From Microbacterium sp. BH-3-3-3 (GTDB lineage: Bacteria > Actinomycetota > Actinomycetes > Actinomycetales > Microbacteriaceae), in NCBI RefSeq assembly GCF_007679045.1, contig NZ_VEFS01000001.1, positions 1,604,638 to 1,668,637 of the forward strand: 64,000 nt of DNA. The letters run 5' to 3'. This document shows, in pieces, positions 50,079 to 59,818 of this stretch. The number at the start of each line of letters is the position of its first letter. Position 1 is the stretch's first letter. A program made the position numbers and the translations under genes. The notes beneath the pieces are model-generated. The model was given only the letters and a program-made list of their open reading frames with translations. It was not told where the DNA came from and ran no database searches.

Positions 50079-52429
50079 GCGGGATGTCCGTCGCCCGGTC
50101 GGGGGGCGACCTGGTAGTCGGTGGTCCGCAGGCGGAAGGGACGCATGAGGCTCCGCGCGATGCGTTCGGCTGCCGCGACCGGCAGCTCGAGGCCCTGCTC
50201 GATGCCGGTGTCGGGCCGCACGCGACCGTCGGAAAGGGTGCCGCCGAGGTCGTCCCCGCCGGAGCGCAGCAGCACGGCCGCGGCCTCGCGGCCGACGCGG
50301 GTCCACGGGATCTGCACGTGGGAGATGCTCCCCGACAGCGCGAGGCGCGACACGGCGACCATCGCGCGATGCTCGTCGAGGGGGCTGCGACCCTCGACGA
50401 GGGCGACGTCTCCACCCGGCAGGGGGATCGGCACGAACTCCGCGAAGCCGTGGGTCTCGGCCTGGATCTCGCGCAGGCGGCGCAGGTGCGCGATGCGCTC
50501 CTCGGCGGTCTCGACGTGCCCGTAGAACAGCACCGAGGTCGAGCGGAAACCGGCGCGGTGGGCGGCGGTGATACCCTCGACCCAGCGCTCGATCTCGAGG
50601 TCGCCCGGGGCGACGAGGGCGCGCACGCGCTCGCTGAGGATCTTCACACCCGTGCCGGGGACGGTGTCGACGCCGGCCTCGCGCATGGCTGCGAGCGCGC
50701 CGTCGAGCCCGAGCCCGCCGCGGTCGGCGAGGTCGCGCACGTCGAGCGGTCGGTACGCGTGCACGTGGATGCCGGGAGCCCCGCGCTTCACCGCCCGCAC
50801 GAGGTCGAGATAGCCCGAGGCGTCTTCGTCGGGTCGGAGCGCCCCCTGGATGCAGATCTCGGTCGCACCGAGGTCGGCGGCATCCCGTGCGATCTCGGCG
50901 GCATCGTCGAGGTCGAACTCTCCCGCGCCGGTGCGGCCGGCGCGACGGAACCCGCTCGAGGTGAGGTTGCGGTTCTGCACGAGGGTGATGGGCTCGCCGA
51001 CGGTGTACCGGCGCGCGTCGTCGGCGGCGGCGGTGAGCTCGTCGAGCTCGGCGCCGGTGGCGCGAAGCAGCCTGGCCCAGTCGTCGTCGCCGAGGTCGAG
51101 AGGGGCGGATGCCGCCCGCTCGGCCAGGCGCTTCACGCCGGGGTCGACGACACTCGCGCCCGGCGCCCCCGCGGCAGCCGGTGCGGCCGCGGGCTTCACA
51201 TCGGCCGCGAGTCCCGTGGCATCCGCCAGGGCGCGAAGCGGAGCGTGCAGGGCCGGGTCGATCCAGCGATCGGCGTCGCCCACGTACTCGGGGTGCGCGG
51301 TCAGGCGCTCGAGAAGGACGTATCTCTGCGCCGCGGTCTGCGCGGCGAGGTCGTCGATCTGCGGCCACGGGCGCTCGGGGTTGACGTGGTCGGCGGTCAG
51401 GGGTGACACCCCGCCCCAGTCGTCGATCCCCGCTTCGATCAGCAGCCCCAGTTCGCGCGGGTCGGAGAGGTTCGGCGGCACCTGGATGCGCATGTCGGCG
51501 CCGAACACGAGTCGCGCGACGGCGACGGCTGCCAGATAGTCGTGCATGTCGGCATCCGGAGCGCCCTGCATCGCCGTGCGGGGCTTCGCGCGGAAGTTCT
51601 GCACGATGACCTCTTGCACGTGCCCGTGCCGGTCGTCGCTCTCGCGCAGGGCGACCAGCGACTCGGCGCGGTCGCGCACCGTTTCGCCGATGCCGACGAG
51701 GATGCCCGTGGTGAACGGGATGCCGGCGGCCCCGGCGTCGTCGATGACCTTTAGCCGCAGTGCGGGGTCTTTGTCGGGCGAGCCGAAGTGCACCTGGCCG
51801 GGCTCTTCGAACAGGCGGCGCGAGGTGGTCTCGAGCATCATGCCCATCGACGGGGAGACGGGTCGCAGGGCGGCGAGCTCATCGGGGTGCATGACGCCGG
51901 GGTTGGCGTGCACGAGCATGCCCGTCTCGGCGGTGATGAGTCGGGCGATGTGCGCGACGTAGTCGATGGTCGAGGCGAAGCCGTGCTCGTCGAGCCACGC
52001 GCGGGCTTCGGGCCAGCGCTCTTCGGGGCGGTCGCCGAGGGTCAGCAGTGCTTCTTTGCAGCCCATCGCCTGCCCCTGGCGCACGACGGTGAGCACCTGC
52101 TCGGGGCTCATGTACGCGGGCTTGCGCAGCAGGTTGAGCTGGCCGGGGGTGTCGACGAAGACGCAGTAGTGGCAGCGGTCGCGGCAGAGGGTCGTGAGCG
52201 GCACGAACACCTTGCGCGAGTAGGTGATGACGCGGGGACGACCGGCGTTCTCGAGCCCCTCGTCGCGCAGTGCCGAGGCCACGCGGAAGAGCGCGGGGAG
52301 CGGGGCGTGGAGGAGCGCCTCGGTCTCGTCGACATCGGGGCGATACCCCGTGGAGATCGCCGCCAGAAGATCGTCGATCGACGCGCCTCGGGCCGGTGCG
52401 ACTCGCGGCGCAACGCTGCCCGTGCTCAT
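50075..52429 (-). CDS. fbiC: FO synthase, bifunctional FbiC, with degenerate CofH half
   Basis: A 784-residue fusion that in other Actinobacteria joins two radical-SAM enzymes making 7,8-didemethyl-8-hydroxy-5-deazariboflavin. The CofG half (about 60-420) is normal, with the cluster motif CRDRCHYC (C82, C86, C89). The CofH half (about 440-784) keeps the fold signatures (NRN at 486-488, GATEICIQG, IHVHAYRPLDV, PGTGVKIL, RSTSVLFYGHVET), but where NRN should be followed by CxxxCxxC the sequence reads LTSSGFRRAGRTGAGEFD, with no Cys. Neither alternative frame restores it. TAGCCT ends 6 nt before the ATG. CofH activity is doubtful, or supplied elsewhere. Confidence 0.9.
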   Translation of the reverse strand: MSTGSVAPRVAPARGASIDDLLAAISTGYRPDVDETEALLHAPLPALFRVASALRDEGLENAGRPRVITYSRKVFVPLTTLCRDRCHYCVFVDTPGQLNLLRKPAYMSPEQVLTVVRQGQAMGCKEALLTLGDRPEERWPEARAWLDEHGFASTIDYVAHIARLITAETGMLVHANPGVMHPDELAALRPVSPSMGMMLETTSRRLFEEPGQVHFGSPDKDPALRLKVIDDAGAAGIPFTTGILVGIGETVRDRAESLVALRESDDRHGHVQEVIVQNFRAKPRTAMQGAPDADMHDYLAAVAVARLVFGADMRIQVPPNLSDPRELGLLIEAGIDDWGGVSPLTADHVNPERPWPQIDDLAAQTAAQRYVLLERLTAHPEYVGDADRWIDPALHAPLRALADATGLAADVKPAAAPAAAGAPGASVVDPGVKRLAERAASAPLDLGDDDWARLLRATGAELDELTAAADDARRYTVGEPITLVQNRNLTSSGFRRAGRTGAGEFDLDDAAEIARDAADLGATEICIQGALRPDEDASGYLDLVRAVKRGAPGIHVHAYRPLDVRDLADRGGLGLDGALAAMREAGVDTVPGTGVKILSERVRALVAPGDLEIERWVEGITAAHRAGFRSTSVLFYGHVETAEERIAHLRRLREIQAETHGFAEFVPIPLPGGDVALVEGRSPLDEHRAMVAVSRLALSGSISHVQIPWTRVGREAAAVLLRSGGDDLGGTLSDGRVRPDTGIEQGLELPVAAAERIARSLMRPFRLRTTDYQVAPRPGDGHPA

Positions 52430-52435
52430 TGGTCA

Positions 52436-52441
52436 AGGCTA
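52436..52441 (-). promoter_or_regulatory. -10 hexamer TAGCCT of fbiC
   Basis: Minus-strand TAGCCT, then TGACCA, then the fbiC ATG; it would drive the fbiC-monooxygenase-Fgd transcript as a leaderless mRNA. The opposite gene (52547) has CAGGAT at 52535-52540. Confidence 0.6.
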
Positions 52442-52546
52442 TCCCGCACCTCCGACATCGGGGTCGCGGGGTGCGGGCGGGTGATCGTTGTGCTCCTGTG
52501 AGGTGCCACGCCGATGGGGCGCGCTCACCGCTGGCAGGATGGATGC

Positions 52547-52936
52547 ATGGTGACCCTGCTGCTCGATTCGACGCAGCTCGAGGTCGTGCTGTCGGCGACC
52601 GAGCGAGCGCTCTCCTTCCGCAAGAGCAACATCGTCGTGCCCCGTGAGAGCATCGACCGCGTGCAGCTGACCGACGACGCGTGGACGTGGATCCGCGGCG
52701 TGCCGAACCCCGGGATCAACCTGCCGGTCGCCGTGGGCGCGGGCACGTGGAAGTCGGCCGGGGGCAACGACTTCGTCATCATCCGCGGGCGCAAGCCCAG
52801 CGTGGTCGTCGACCTCGTCGGTCACGACGAATTCGAGCGTCTGGTACTCACCACCAAGCACGGCGTGGCGCTGCTGAAGGCGCTGCGTCTCGACGTGGCA
52901 TCCGAGCCCGAAGACGTCGCCGACATCGTCGCCTGA
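52547..52936 (+). CDS. Hypothetical protein (129 aa), beta-rich
   Basis: A 129-residue soluble protein (MVTLLLDSTQLEVVLSATER...). A run of amphipathic strands (VVPRESIDRVQL, WTWIRGVPNPGINLPV, FVIIRGRKPSVVVDL) ends in helix EFERLVLTTKHGVALLKAL, reminiscent of bacterial PH-like domains, but I cannot assign it. ATG at 52547 preceded by CAGGAT and 6 nt. Divergent from fbiC; ends 24 nt before the convergent TSUP gene. Confidence 0.8.
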   Translation: MVTLLLDSTQLEVVLSATERALSFRKSNIVVPRESIDRVQLTDDAWTWIRGVPNPGINLPVAVGAGTWKSAGGNDFVIIRGRKPSVVVDLVGHDEFERLVLTTKHGVALLKALRLDVASEPEDVADIVA

Positions 52937-52960
52937 CCTCCGTCCGGCTCCGGCCGGAAG

Positions 52961-53779
52961 CTACGACGTGAACTGCGCGATCGTGTCCCACGCGAGCTTG
53001 ACGATGAGCAGCGACAGCGTCACCAGGAACACGATGCGCACGAAGCCGCTGCCGCGACGCGTGGCCATGTGGGCGCCGATGAAGCCGCCCGTGACGTTGA
53101 GCACGGCCATCGCGAGGCCCAGCACGAGGATGACCTCGCCGTGCACCCCGTACACCGCGAGGGCGGCGAGGTTCGTGGTGAGGTTGGCGATCTTGGCGTT
53201 GACGCTCGCCTGCAGGAAGCCGTAGCCGAGCACGCCGACGATGAGGATGACGAAGAACGACCCGGTGCCGGGGCCCAGGATGCCGTCGTAGAACCCGACC
53301 GCGAGTCCGATGGCCGCGGCGCGCCAGGCGATGGCGCGCGCCGCCGTGTGGCGTGGTTCGTGGTGCAGGCCCATCTTCGGCTTGAACAGCGTGTAGAGGC
53401 CCACGGCGACGACGGCGACGAGCACGATCGGTGTCAGCACCTCGCGCGGGACGTAGCGCGAGAGGGCCGCGCCCACCGTCGATCCGGCGAAGGCGCCGAT
53501 CACGAGGGGCGCGAGAAGCACCAGCTGCACCCTGATCTTGCGCAGGTACACCCAGCTCGCCGAGAGGGTGCCGAAGAACGACGACAGCTTGTTCGTGCCG
53601 AGGATGAAGGGCGTCGCAACGTCTTTGGGGACCGCGATCACCAGTGCGGGGAGCTGGATGAGCCCGCCCCCGCCGACGACCGCGTCTACCCAGCCGGCGA
53701 CGCCGGCGGCGACCAGCAGCAGCACGAGGGCTCCGACCGAAACGGGGAGCCACTCGGCGATCACCGGTCCATCGAGCAC
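52961..53779 (-). CDS. TSUP family (TauE/SafE) membrane permease
   Basis: A 272-residue membrane protein with about eight helices in two homologous halves. AGWVDAVVGGGGLIQLPAL (28-46) and the mirrored VGFYDGILGPGTGSFFVIL (about 162-180) are the paired TauE motifs. Members export sulfite, sulfoacetate or related anions. Substrate here cannot be told, and no sulfur-metabolism gene is adjacent. GTG start at 53779 (C-terminus AWDTIAQFTS). The 85-nt gap upstream contains no clear regulatory site. Confidence 0.93.
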   Translation of the reverse strand: MLDGPVIAEWLPVSVGALVLLLVAAGVAGWVDAVVGGGGLIQLPALVIAVPKDVATPFILGTNKLSSFFGTLSASWVYLRKIRVQLVLLAPLVIGAFAGSTVGAALSRYVPREVLTPIVLVAVVAVGLYTLFKPKMGLHHEPRHTAARAIAWRAAAIGLAVGFYDGILGPGTGSFFVILIVGVLGYGFLQASVNAKIANLTTNLAALAVYGVHGEVILVLGLAMAVLNVTGGFIGAHMATRRGSGFVRIVFLVTLSLLIVKLAWDTIAQFTS

Positions 53780-53864
53780 GCTCGATTGTCGCCGACCCCG
53801 GCGGGCCTGCCAAATGCGGGTGCGCGGCGCGGCCGGACGTTCGACCGGCGCGAGCCTGCGGGGT

Positions 53865-54679
53865 TCAGTCGATGTCGCGGCGCCAGGTGGTGAAGAGCCC
53901 GATCACGAGGAACAGCACGGCGTAGCCGAGCAGGGCGAGCCCGCCGACCCACCACTCGAGCGTCGCGGTTCCGGCGGCCGACATCGTGGCGAAGATCGTC
54001 TCGCCGACCAACGCGTCGCTCGCCGCGCTCGGGAACCACTTGACGATGTCGCCGAACCCCTCGACGACACCGCCGACGGTGCGGACGATCGGCTCGATGA
54101 ACAGCGTCACGGCCAGCACGATCACGATCGCGGCGACCTGGTTGCGCACGACCGTGCCCACCCCGATGCCCACGAGGGCCCACAGCATGAACGCCAGGAT
54201 CATGCGGCCCACGAGCACCCAGGTGTCGGACGAGCCGAGCTGCGTGTCGATGCCGAAGATCCCCAGCACGACGGCGCCCGCGCCGACCGAGGCGATGACG
54301 CCCAGGATGCCGTAGAGCAGGCCCACGACGATGCCCACGGCGAACTTGCCGCCGAGCACGACGCCGCGCCGAGGGGTGGCCAGGAACGTGGGGGTGAGCG
54401 TCTTGTGGCGGAACTCGGTGGTCACCATGAGCGTGCCGACGAGAAGGGGGAAGACGTAGCCCACGGCGGTCGCCGAGCTGTAGACGAGGCGCGGGACGGC
54501 CGCGGCGGCGAGGGCCGGGCCGGTCGCGCCGCCGAGCTGTCCCGATGCGACGCCGCCGAAGACGAAGGCGAGCACACCCGCCGTGAAGGCCACGTACGCG
54601 ACGAGCACGATCGCGAGCACCCACCATCCGGCGGTGGAGAACTGCTTCGTGTACTCGGAGCGGGTGGATGCCAGGAGCG

Positions 54680-54683
<4 letters not shown>
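53865..54683 (-). CDS. ABC transporter permease (ABC-2 type)
   Basis: A 272-residue permease with six hydrophobic segments, opening MTLLASTRSEYTKQFSTAGWW, typical of ABC-2 exporter permeases, and a long first extracytoplasmic stretch (about 40-70). TEFRHKTLTPTFLATPRR after TM2 is a family hallmark. ATG overlaps the ATPase stop by 4 nt, so the two proteins are made in step and form one exporter. Substrate unknown; similar pairs export antibiotics or peptides. Confidence 0.92.
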
Positions 54684-55912
<1,229 letters not shown>

Positions 55913-56020
55913 ACGGCACCTTTCATTCCGCGGGTGTTCAGACCATCTTCCCCGATCGGAGGCGGAAAAACCGTCATCGGGGGTCGGGACCGCCGAGATC
56001 GGTCTGTGTAACGTGGCATC

Positions 56021-57085
56021 GTGCACGCACAGCGAACCGACGACGACAGCGTCCTCGTGGGGGGTCGTGGCGGCCTCGGTCACCTCACGCTCAACCGGCC
56101 GCGCGCGATCAACGCCCTCGATCTCGACATGATCCGCGCGCTGAACGTGACGCTGGACCGCTGGGAGCGCGACACCGACGTCGACGTGATCCTGCTCGAT
56201 GGTGCCGGTGACCGGGGCTTCTGTGCCGGCGGCGACGTGCGGGCGCTGCACGAGATGGTCGTGGGCGGCCGGGTCGACGAGGTGCACGCGTTCTTCCGCG
56301 AGGAGTACGCGCTCGACCACCGCATCGCCACGTCGGCCAAGCCCTTGGTCGCCATCGCCGACGGCGTCTGCATGGGCGGGGGCATCGGTCTCGCCGGTCA
56401 CGCGGCGATCCGCATCGTGACCGAGCGTTCACGACTGGCCATGCCCGAGACGCGCATCGGGTTCACCCCCGACGTAGGCGGATCGTGGCTGCTGGCCCGG
56501 GCTCCCGGCCGACTCGGCGAATACCTCGCCCTCACCGGGGGGACGATGGATGCCTCCGACGCCCTCTACGCCGGCTTCGCCGACCACATGGTCCCGACCG
56601 CGCACCTCGAGGCGCTGTACGAGGCGCTCGAGAATCGCGCCGACCCCTCGAGCCCCACCGAACTCGTGCTGCTGTTCGACGAGACGCCCGAGCCGTCGCG
56701 CTTCGAGACCGCGCGCGAGTGGATCGACGACGCCTTCGCCGCCGACGACGTCGCGGGAATCGTGGAGCGGCTGCGCGCCCGCCCCGAGACCGAGGCGCAC
56801 GAGACGGCCGAGCTGCTGGCGGCCTCGGCTCCCACGGCCCTCGCCGTCACGCTCGAGGCGGTGCGCCGGGCCCGTGCCCTGCCGTCGCTGCGCGCGGCGC
56901 TCGCTCAGGAGTACGGCCTCGTGCTGTGGTTCGCGTTCACGCAGCCCGATCTCGTCGAGGGCATCCGCGCGCAGGTGGTCGACAAGGACCGCTCGCCGTC
57001 GTGGTCGCCTGCGCGGCACGAGGACCTTCCCGCCGACCGCGTCGCCGAGGCGTTCGCGTACCAGCCGGAGCCGGAGCTGTGGTGA
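56021..57085 (+). CDS. 3-hydroxyisobutyryl-CoA hydrolase/enoyl-CoA hydratase family protein
   Basis: A 354-residue crotonase-fold protein, the length of 3-hydroxyisobutyryl-CoA hydrolase of valine degradation rather than of short enoyl-CoA hydratases (about 260). FCAGGDVRALHEM (about 67-79) and MGGGIGLAGHAAIRIVTE form the oxyanion hole; MPETRIGFTPDVGGSW with the catalytic Glu/Asp is typical of the hydrolase. GTG at 56021 with TAACGT ending 6 nt upstream. Divergent from the ABC exporter. Other valine-catabolic genes are not nearby. Confidence 0.9.
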   Translation: MHAQRTDDDSVLVGGRGGLGHLTLNRPRAINALDLDMIRALNVTLDRWERDTDVDVILLDGAGDRGFCAGGDVRALHEMVVGGRVDEVHAFFREEYALDHRIATSAKPLVAIADGVCMGGGIGLAGHAAIRIVTERSRLAMPETRIGFTPDVGGSWLLARAPGRLGEYLALTGGTMDASDALYAGFADHMVPTAHLEALYEALENRADPSSPTELVLLFDETPEPSRFETAREWIDDAFAADDVAGIVERLRARPETEAHETAELLAASAPTALAVTLEAVRRARALPSLRAALAQEYGLVLWFAFTQPDLVEGIRAQVVDKDRSPSWSPARHEDLPADRVAEAFAYQPEPELW

Positions 57086-57098
57086 GGCCGGGGCGGTC

Positions 57099-57941
57099 AT
57101 GACCGCGCGGCGACGCTGGTCGATCGGTCGGGCCCTCGACGGGTTCTTCTTCGTCTTCGCCGGCCTCGCCGCCATCTGGCTCGCCTACCTGAGCTTCACC
57201 GCGTCGTTCTCGCTCGGCTGGGCGGGGATCGCGATGGTGATCGCCTTCTGGGTGCTGCTGGCGTATCTCGTCCTGCCGCGGCTGCATCGCATCCTGACCG
57301 CGGTGTACGTGCCCGACTACTTCATGGGGCGCACCCGCACCTCCGACGGGCTGCTCGGCGATCCCGTCAACCTCGCGTTCCAGGGCGAGCGGGAGGCGAT
57401 CGAGGCGGTGATGGCCGCCGCCGGGTGGATCGCCGCCGACCCCGTCAGCCTGCGCTCGTCGTGGCGCATCATCACGTCGACGCTTCGTCGGCGCAGTTAC
57501 CCGCGGGCTCCGGTGAGTCCGTTGTTCCTGTTCGGGCGGATGCAGGATCTCGCCTACCAGCAGGAGGTCGCCGGGTCGCCGGCCCAGCGCCATCACGTGC
57601 GGCTGTGGAAGTGCCCCGACGGGTGGCTGCTGCCGGGCGGGCGTCGGGTCGACTGGCTCGCGGCCGGCACCTTCGACCGTGCGGTCGGTCTGTCGTTGTT
57701 CACCCTGCAGGTGACCCACCGCATCGACGCCGACACCGACATCGAGCGCGACCACATCGTCGGCTCGGTCCGCGCGGTGCCGGGGGTGACGGTCGACGTG
57801 ATCCGCGACTTCTCGACCGGCTATCACTCGCGCAACGGCGGCGGCGACAGCATCACGACCGACGGGGATCTGCCGATCGTCGATGTTTCGGCGGTCGGCG
57901 TCTCGGCGGTCGACGTCGCGGCGGCGGAGGCGGGCACGTGA
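57099..57941 (+). CDS. LssY C-terminal domain membrane protein
   Basis: A 280-residue protein. Two N-terminal transmembrane helices (about 10-33 and 38-58) precede a soluble region matching the LssY_C domain: DPVNLAFQGEREAIEAVM, WIAADPVSLRSSWRIITS, VSPLFLFGRMQDLAYQQEV. The domain was named from a Legionella secretion locus, but its function is unknown. Begins 13 nt after the hydrolase stop and its stop overlaps the next start (GTGA), so it sits in a three-gene operon. The tail has a Val/Ala/Asp-rich repeat (VDVSAVGVSAVDVAAAE). Confidence 0.85.
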   Translation: MTARRRWSIGRALDGFFFVFAGLAAIWLAYLSFTASFSLGWAGIAMVIAFWVLLAYLVLPRLHRILTAVYVPDYFMGRTRTSDGLLGDPVNLAFQGEREAIEAVMAAAGWIAADPVSLRSSWRIITSTLRRRSYPRAPVSPLFLFGRMQDLAYQQEVAGSPAQRHHVRLWKCPDGWLLPGGRRVDWLAAGTFDRAVGLSLFTLQVTHRIDADTDIERDHIVGSVRAVPGVTVDVIRDFSTGYHSRNGGGDSITTDGDLPIVDVSAVGVSAVDVAAAEAGT

Positions 57942-58543
57942 GCGCCCGGCGGGCCCCGCACAAGCGCGCCGCGTTCGAGCCGCTCGCCCCGGCCGTCACG
58001 GGTGCTTCCGACATGCACCGGCCCGCGGCCACCGTCGCCGGGGCGGTGCTGGTGTTCCTGCGTGCCGCCGCGGGCATGCTGTGGGCGCTCGGCGTCGCGT
58101 TCGAACTGCCGCCGTGGCTGCAGGCGGTGGCCGCGGCATCCGGAGACGCGTCCGACGGCTCGAGCCCCCTCACCCTCGCCGACTTCGACACGACGCCCGG
58201 GGTGTTCCTCGGCGTGCTCGGCTTCGTCGCGTTGGTGCAGGTGGTCTTCGGCTCGTTCGTGCTGGCGGGTGGAAACGTCGCGCGCGTCGTCGTCATGGTC
58301 ATCTCGACGCTGTCGATCATCGGGTCGTTCATCGGCTGGTGGGAGTTCGGGCAAGACATCACCGTGCGCACGACCCTGCTCACGCTGAGCCTCGACATCC
58401 TCGTGCTGCTCGCCCTGTCGAGCCGCGACGCGGCGGCGTACGCGCGACGGCTGCGGCGGCGACGGCGCGAGCGGCGGCGCGATGGGTCGCGCACTCCATC
58501 TTCTCGGCGGGCGGTCGGGGCTCCCTCAGACTCGGCGGGATAG
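57938..58543 (+). CDS. Four-helix membrane protein of unknown function
   Basis: A 201-residue protein with hydrophobic segments at about 27-48, 74-98, 103-124 and 131-150 and a very basic C-terminal tail (RRLRRRRRERRRDGSR). GTG start overlaps the LssY_C gene stop, so the two products are probably made together and may interact. I do not recognise the family. Confidence 0.82.
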   Translation: MSARRAPHKRAAFEPLAPAVTGASDMHRPAATVAGAVLVFLRAAAGMLWALGVAFELPPWLQAVAAASGDASDGSSPLTLADFDTTPGVFLGVLGFVALVQVVFGSFVLAGGNVARVVVMVISTLSIIGSFIGWWEFGQDITVRTTLLTLSLDILVLLALSSRDAAAYARRLRRRRRERRRDGSRTPSSRRAVGAPSDSAG

Positions 58544-58576
58544 CCTGAAGGATGCCGCGCCCGTGCGGCAGGACGG

Positions 58577-59524
58577 ATGACGCCAGTGTTCGACAGCCCC
58601 ATGTCGCTTTCGGCATACGAGGTGCTCCGCGTGGCCGCCGACGTCGACGACGAAGGACTGCGCCGCGCCTACCGGGTGCGTCTGCGCGAAACCCACCCCG
58701 ACACCGGGGGAGACGCCGCCCTCTTCGTGCAGGTGCAGCGCGCCTGGGAGCTCATCGGCACCCCCGAGGCGCGCGATGCGTACGACCGGGGACGCGGATC
58801 GAGCTCAGGGTCGGGTGCGACCGAATGGGGCGCCGGCTCCTCGGCATCCGCCCCCTCGCGCCCCGCCGACACCCGCCCGCGCGCGCGGTCGCACGGGCAG
58901 CCCGGTGGCTGGCGACGAGAGCGCTACCTCGATCTGATCCGCGAATGGGTGGGCCGCGGGGTCGACATCGCGGATCCGTATGATCCCGCGCTCGTGCGCT
59001 CGGCTCCCCCCGAGATCCGGCACATCCTGGCCGATGCGCTCGCCGAGGAAGAGACCGCGCGGCTCGTCTCGGAGCTCGGCATGGGCTACACCGTGTGGCA
59101 CGACGTGTTCGCGGATCGCGACGGGCGCGATCCCGAGCAGAAGCTCGACCACCTCGTGCTCGGTCCGAGCGGCCTCTACGCGATGCTGAGCGAGGACTTC
59201 GGCGGCCCGGTCGGCGTGCGTCGCGGCGAGATCACCGGTCCGAACGTGTTCGGCTCGCCCGTGACCCAGCTCGTCTCTCGTGCACGCGTGATCGCCCGGT
59301 CGGCCGGCGTGCGGTTCAGCGGGGCGATGATCGTGCTGCCCGACGACGACGTGCTCGACGCAGTCACCGACCTGGGCAAGGTGCGCGGCACCCCCGTCGC
59401 CCTGGTCACCCGCAGCGCCCTGACGACCCTGTTGCGCCGCGGCATCACCGGAGCGCGGGAGGTCGGCGGCACGGAGCTGTTCGACATCCGCACCCGGCTG
59501 CAGCAGCGCGTGCGGCACGTCTGA
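58577..59524 (+). CDS. J-domain protein with NERD-like C-terminal domain
   Basis: A 315-residue protein. The N-terminal J-domain (about 10-70: SAYEVLRVAADVDDEGLRRA) keeps the HPD triad at H40-P41-D42, needed to stimulate DnaK. A Ser/Gly/Pro linker (74-110) and an unassigned helical part follow. The C-terminal region (about 185-300) resembles a NERD (nuclease-related) domain: EQKLDHLVLGPSGLYAM, then FGGPVGVRRGEITGPNVFG and ARVIARSAGVRFSGAMIVL. The clear Asp-Glx-Lys nuclease residues are not all visible. TAGCCT at 58543-58548 suggests a leader of about 25 nt before the ATG at 58577. Confidence 0.85.
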   Translation: MTPVFDSPMSLSAYEVLRVAADVDDEGLRRAYRVRLRETHPDTGGDAALFVQVQRAWELIGTPEARDAYDRGRGSSSGSGATEWGAGSSASAPSRPADTRPRARSHGQPGGWRRERYLDLIREWVGRGVDIADPYDPALVRSAPPEIRHILADALAEEETARLVSELGMGYTVWHDVFADRDGRDPEQKLDHLVLGPSGLYAMLSEDFGGPVGVRRGEITGPNVFGSPVTQLVSRARVIARSAGVRFSGAMIVLPDDDVLDAVTDLGKVRGTPVALVTRSALTTLLRRGITGAREVGGTELFDIRTRLQQRVRHV

Positions 59525-59582
59525 GCGTCGCGACCCGGCCCCGGCGGTGCGCCGACGCCGTGGGCATGCCTAGGGTGGGGGC

Positions 59583-59765
59583 ATGAGTACCGACGAGACC
59601 TCGGGTGCCTCGGCATCCGACGAGATGAAGCGAAAGTTCAAAGAGGCGCTCGCGAAGAAGAACGGCGCCCAGCAGTCGGGTCAGGCGCACCTCGACGGCC
59701 ACTCGGCCGTGCAGGGCACGCACGCAGCCGTCACCAAGCGCGAGTTCCGACGCAAGAGCGGCTGA
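59583..59765 (+). CDS. DUF5302 family protein (60 aa)
   Basis: A 60-residue hydrophilic protein, MSTDETSGASASDEMKRKFK with EALAKKN and the basic end KREFRRKSG, matching the actinobacterial DUF5302 family; function unknown. TAGGGT (59571-59576) ends 6 nt before the ATG. Monocistronic, followed by a hairpin. Confidence 0.9.
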   Translation: MSTDETSGASASDEMKRKFKEALAKKNGAQQSGQAHLDGHSAVQGTHAAVTKREFRRKSG

Positions 59766-59777
59766 GCACCACGCTCG

Positions 59778-59818
59778 GCGCGGGAGGGGGCGGATGCCGA
59801 TTCCGTCATCTCCCGCGC
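59778..59818. terminator. Bidirectional hairpin between DUF5302 and thiD/tenA
   Basis: GCGCGGGAG (59778-59786) pairs with CTCCCGCGC (59810-59818). The right arm overlaps the final codons of the thi operon, and the left arm lies 13 nt past the DUF5302 stop. No T-run, so efficiency is uncertain. Confidence 0.5.

Noticed and set aside
50900..51010. Frameshift hiding the CofH cysteine motif in fbiC
   Set aside because: I translated the region after NRN in the other two frames and found no cysteines, and the frame on both sides matches the family, so the motif is truly absent from this sequence.
58552..58983. ORF starting at the ATG five bases after TAGCCT upstream of the J-domain gene
   Set aside because: It has a spacing of 3 nt from the hexamer, is in a different frame from the J-domain gene, and has shadow-type Arg/Pro composition; the J-domain gene is the real product.
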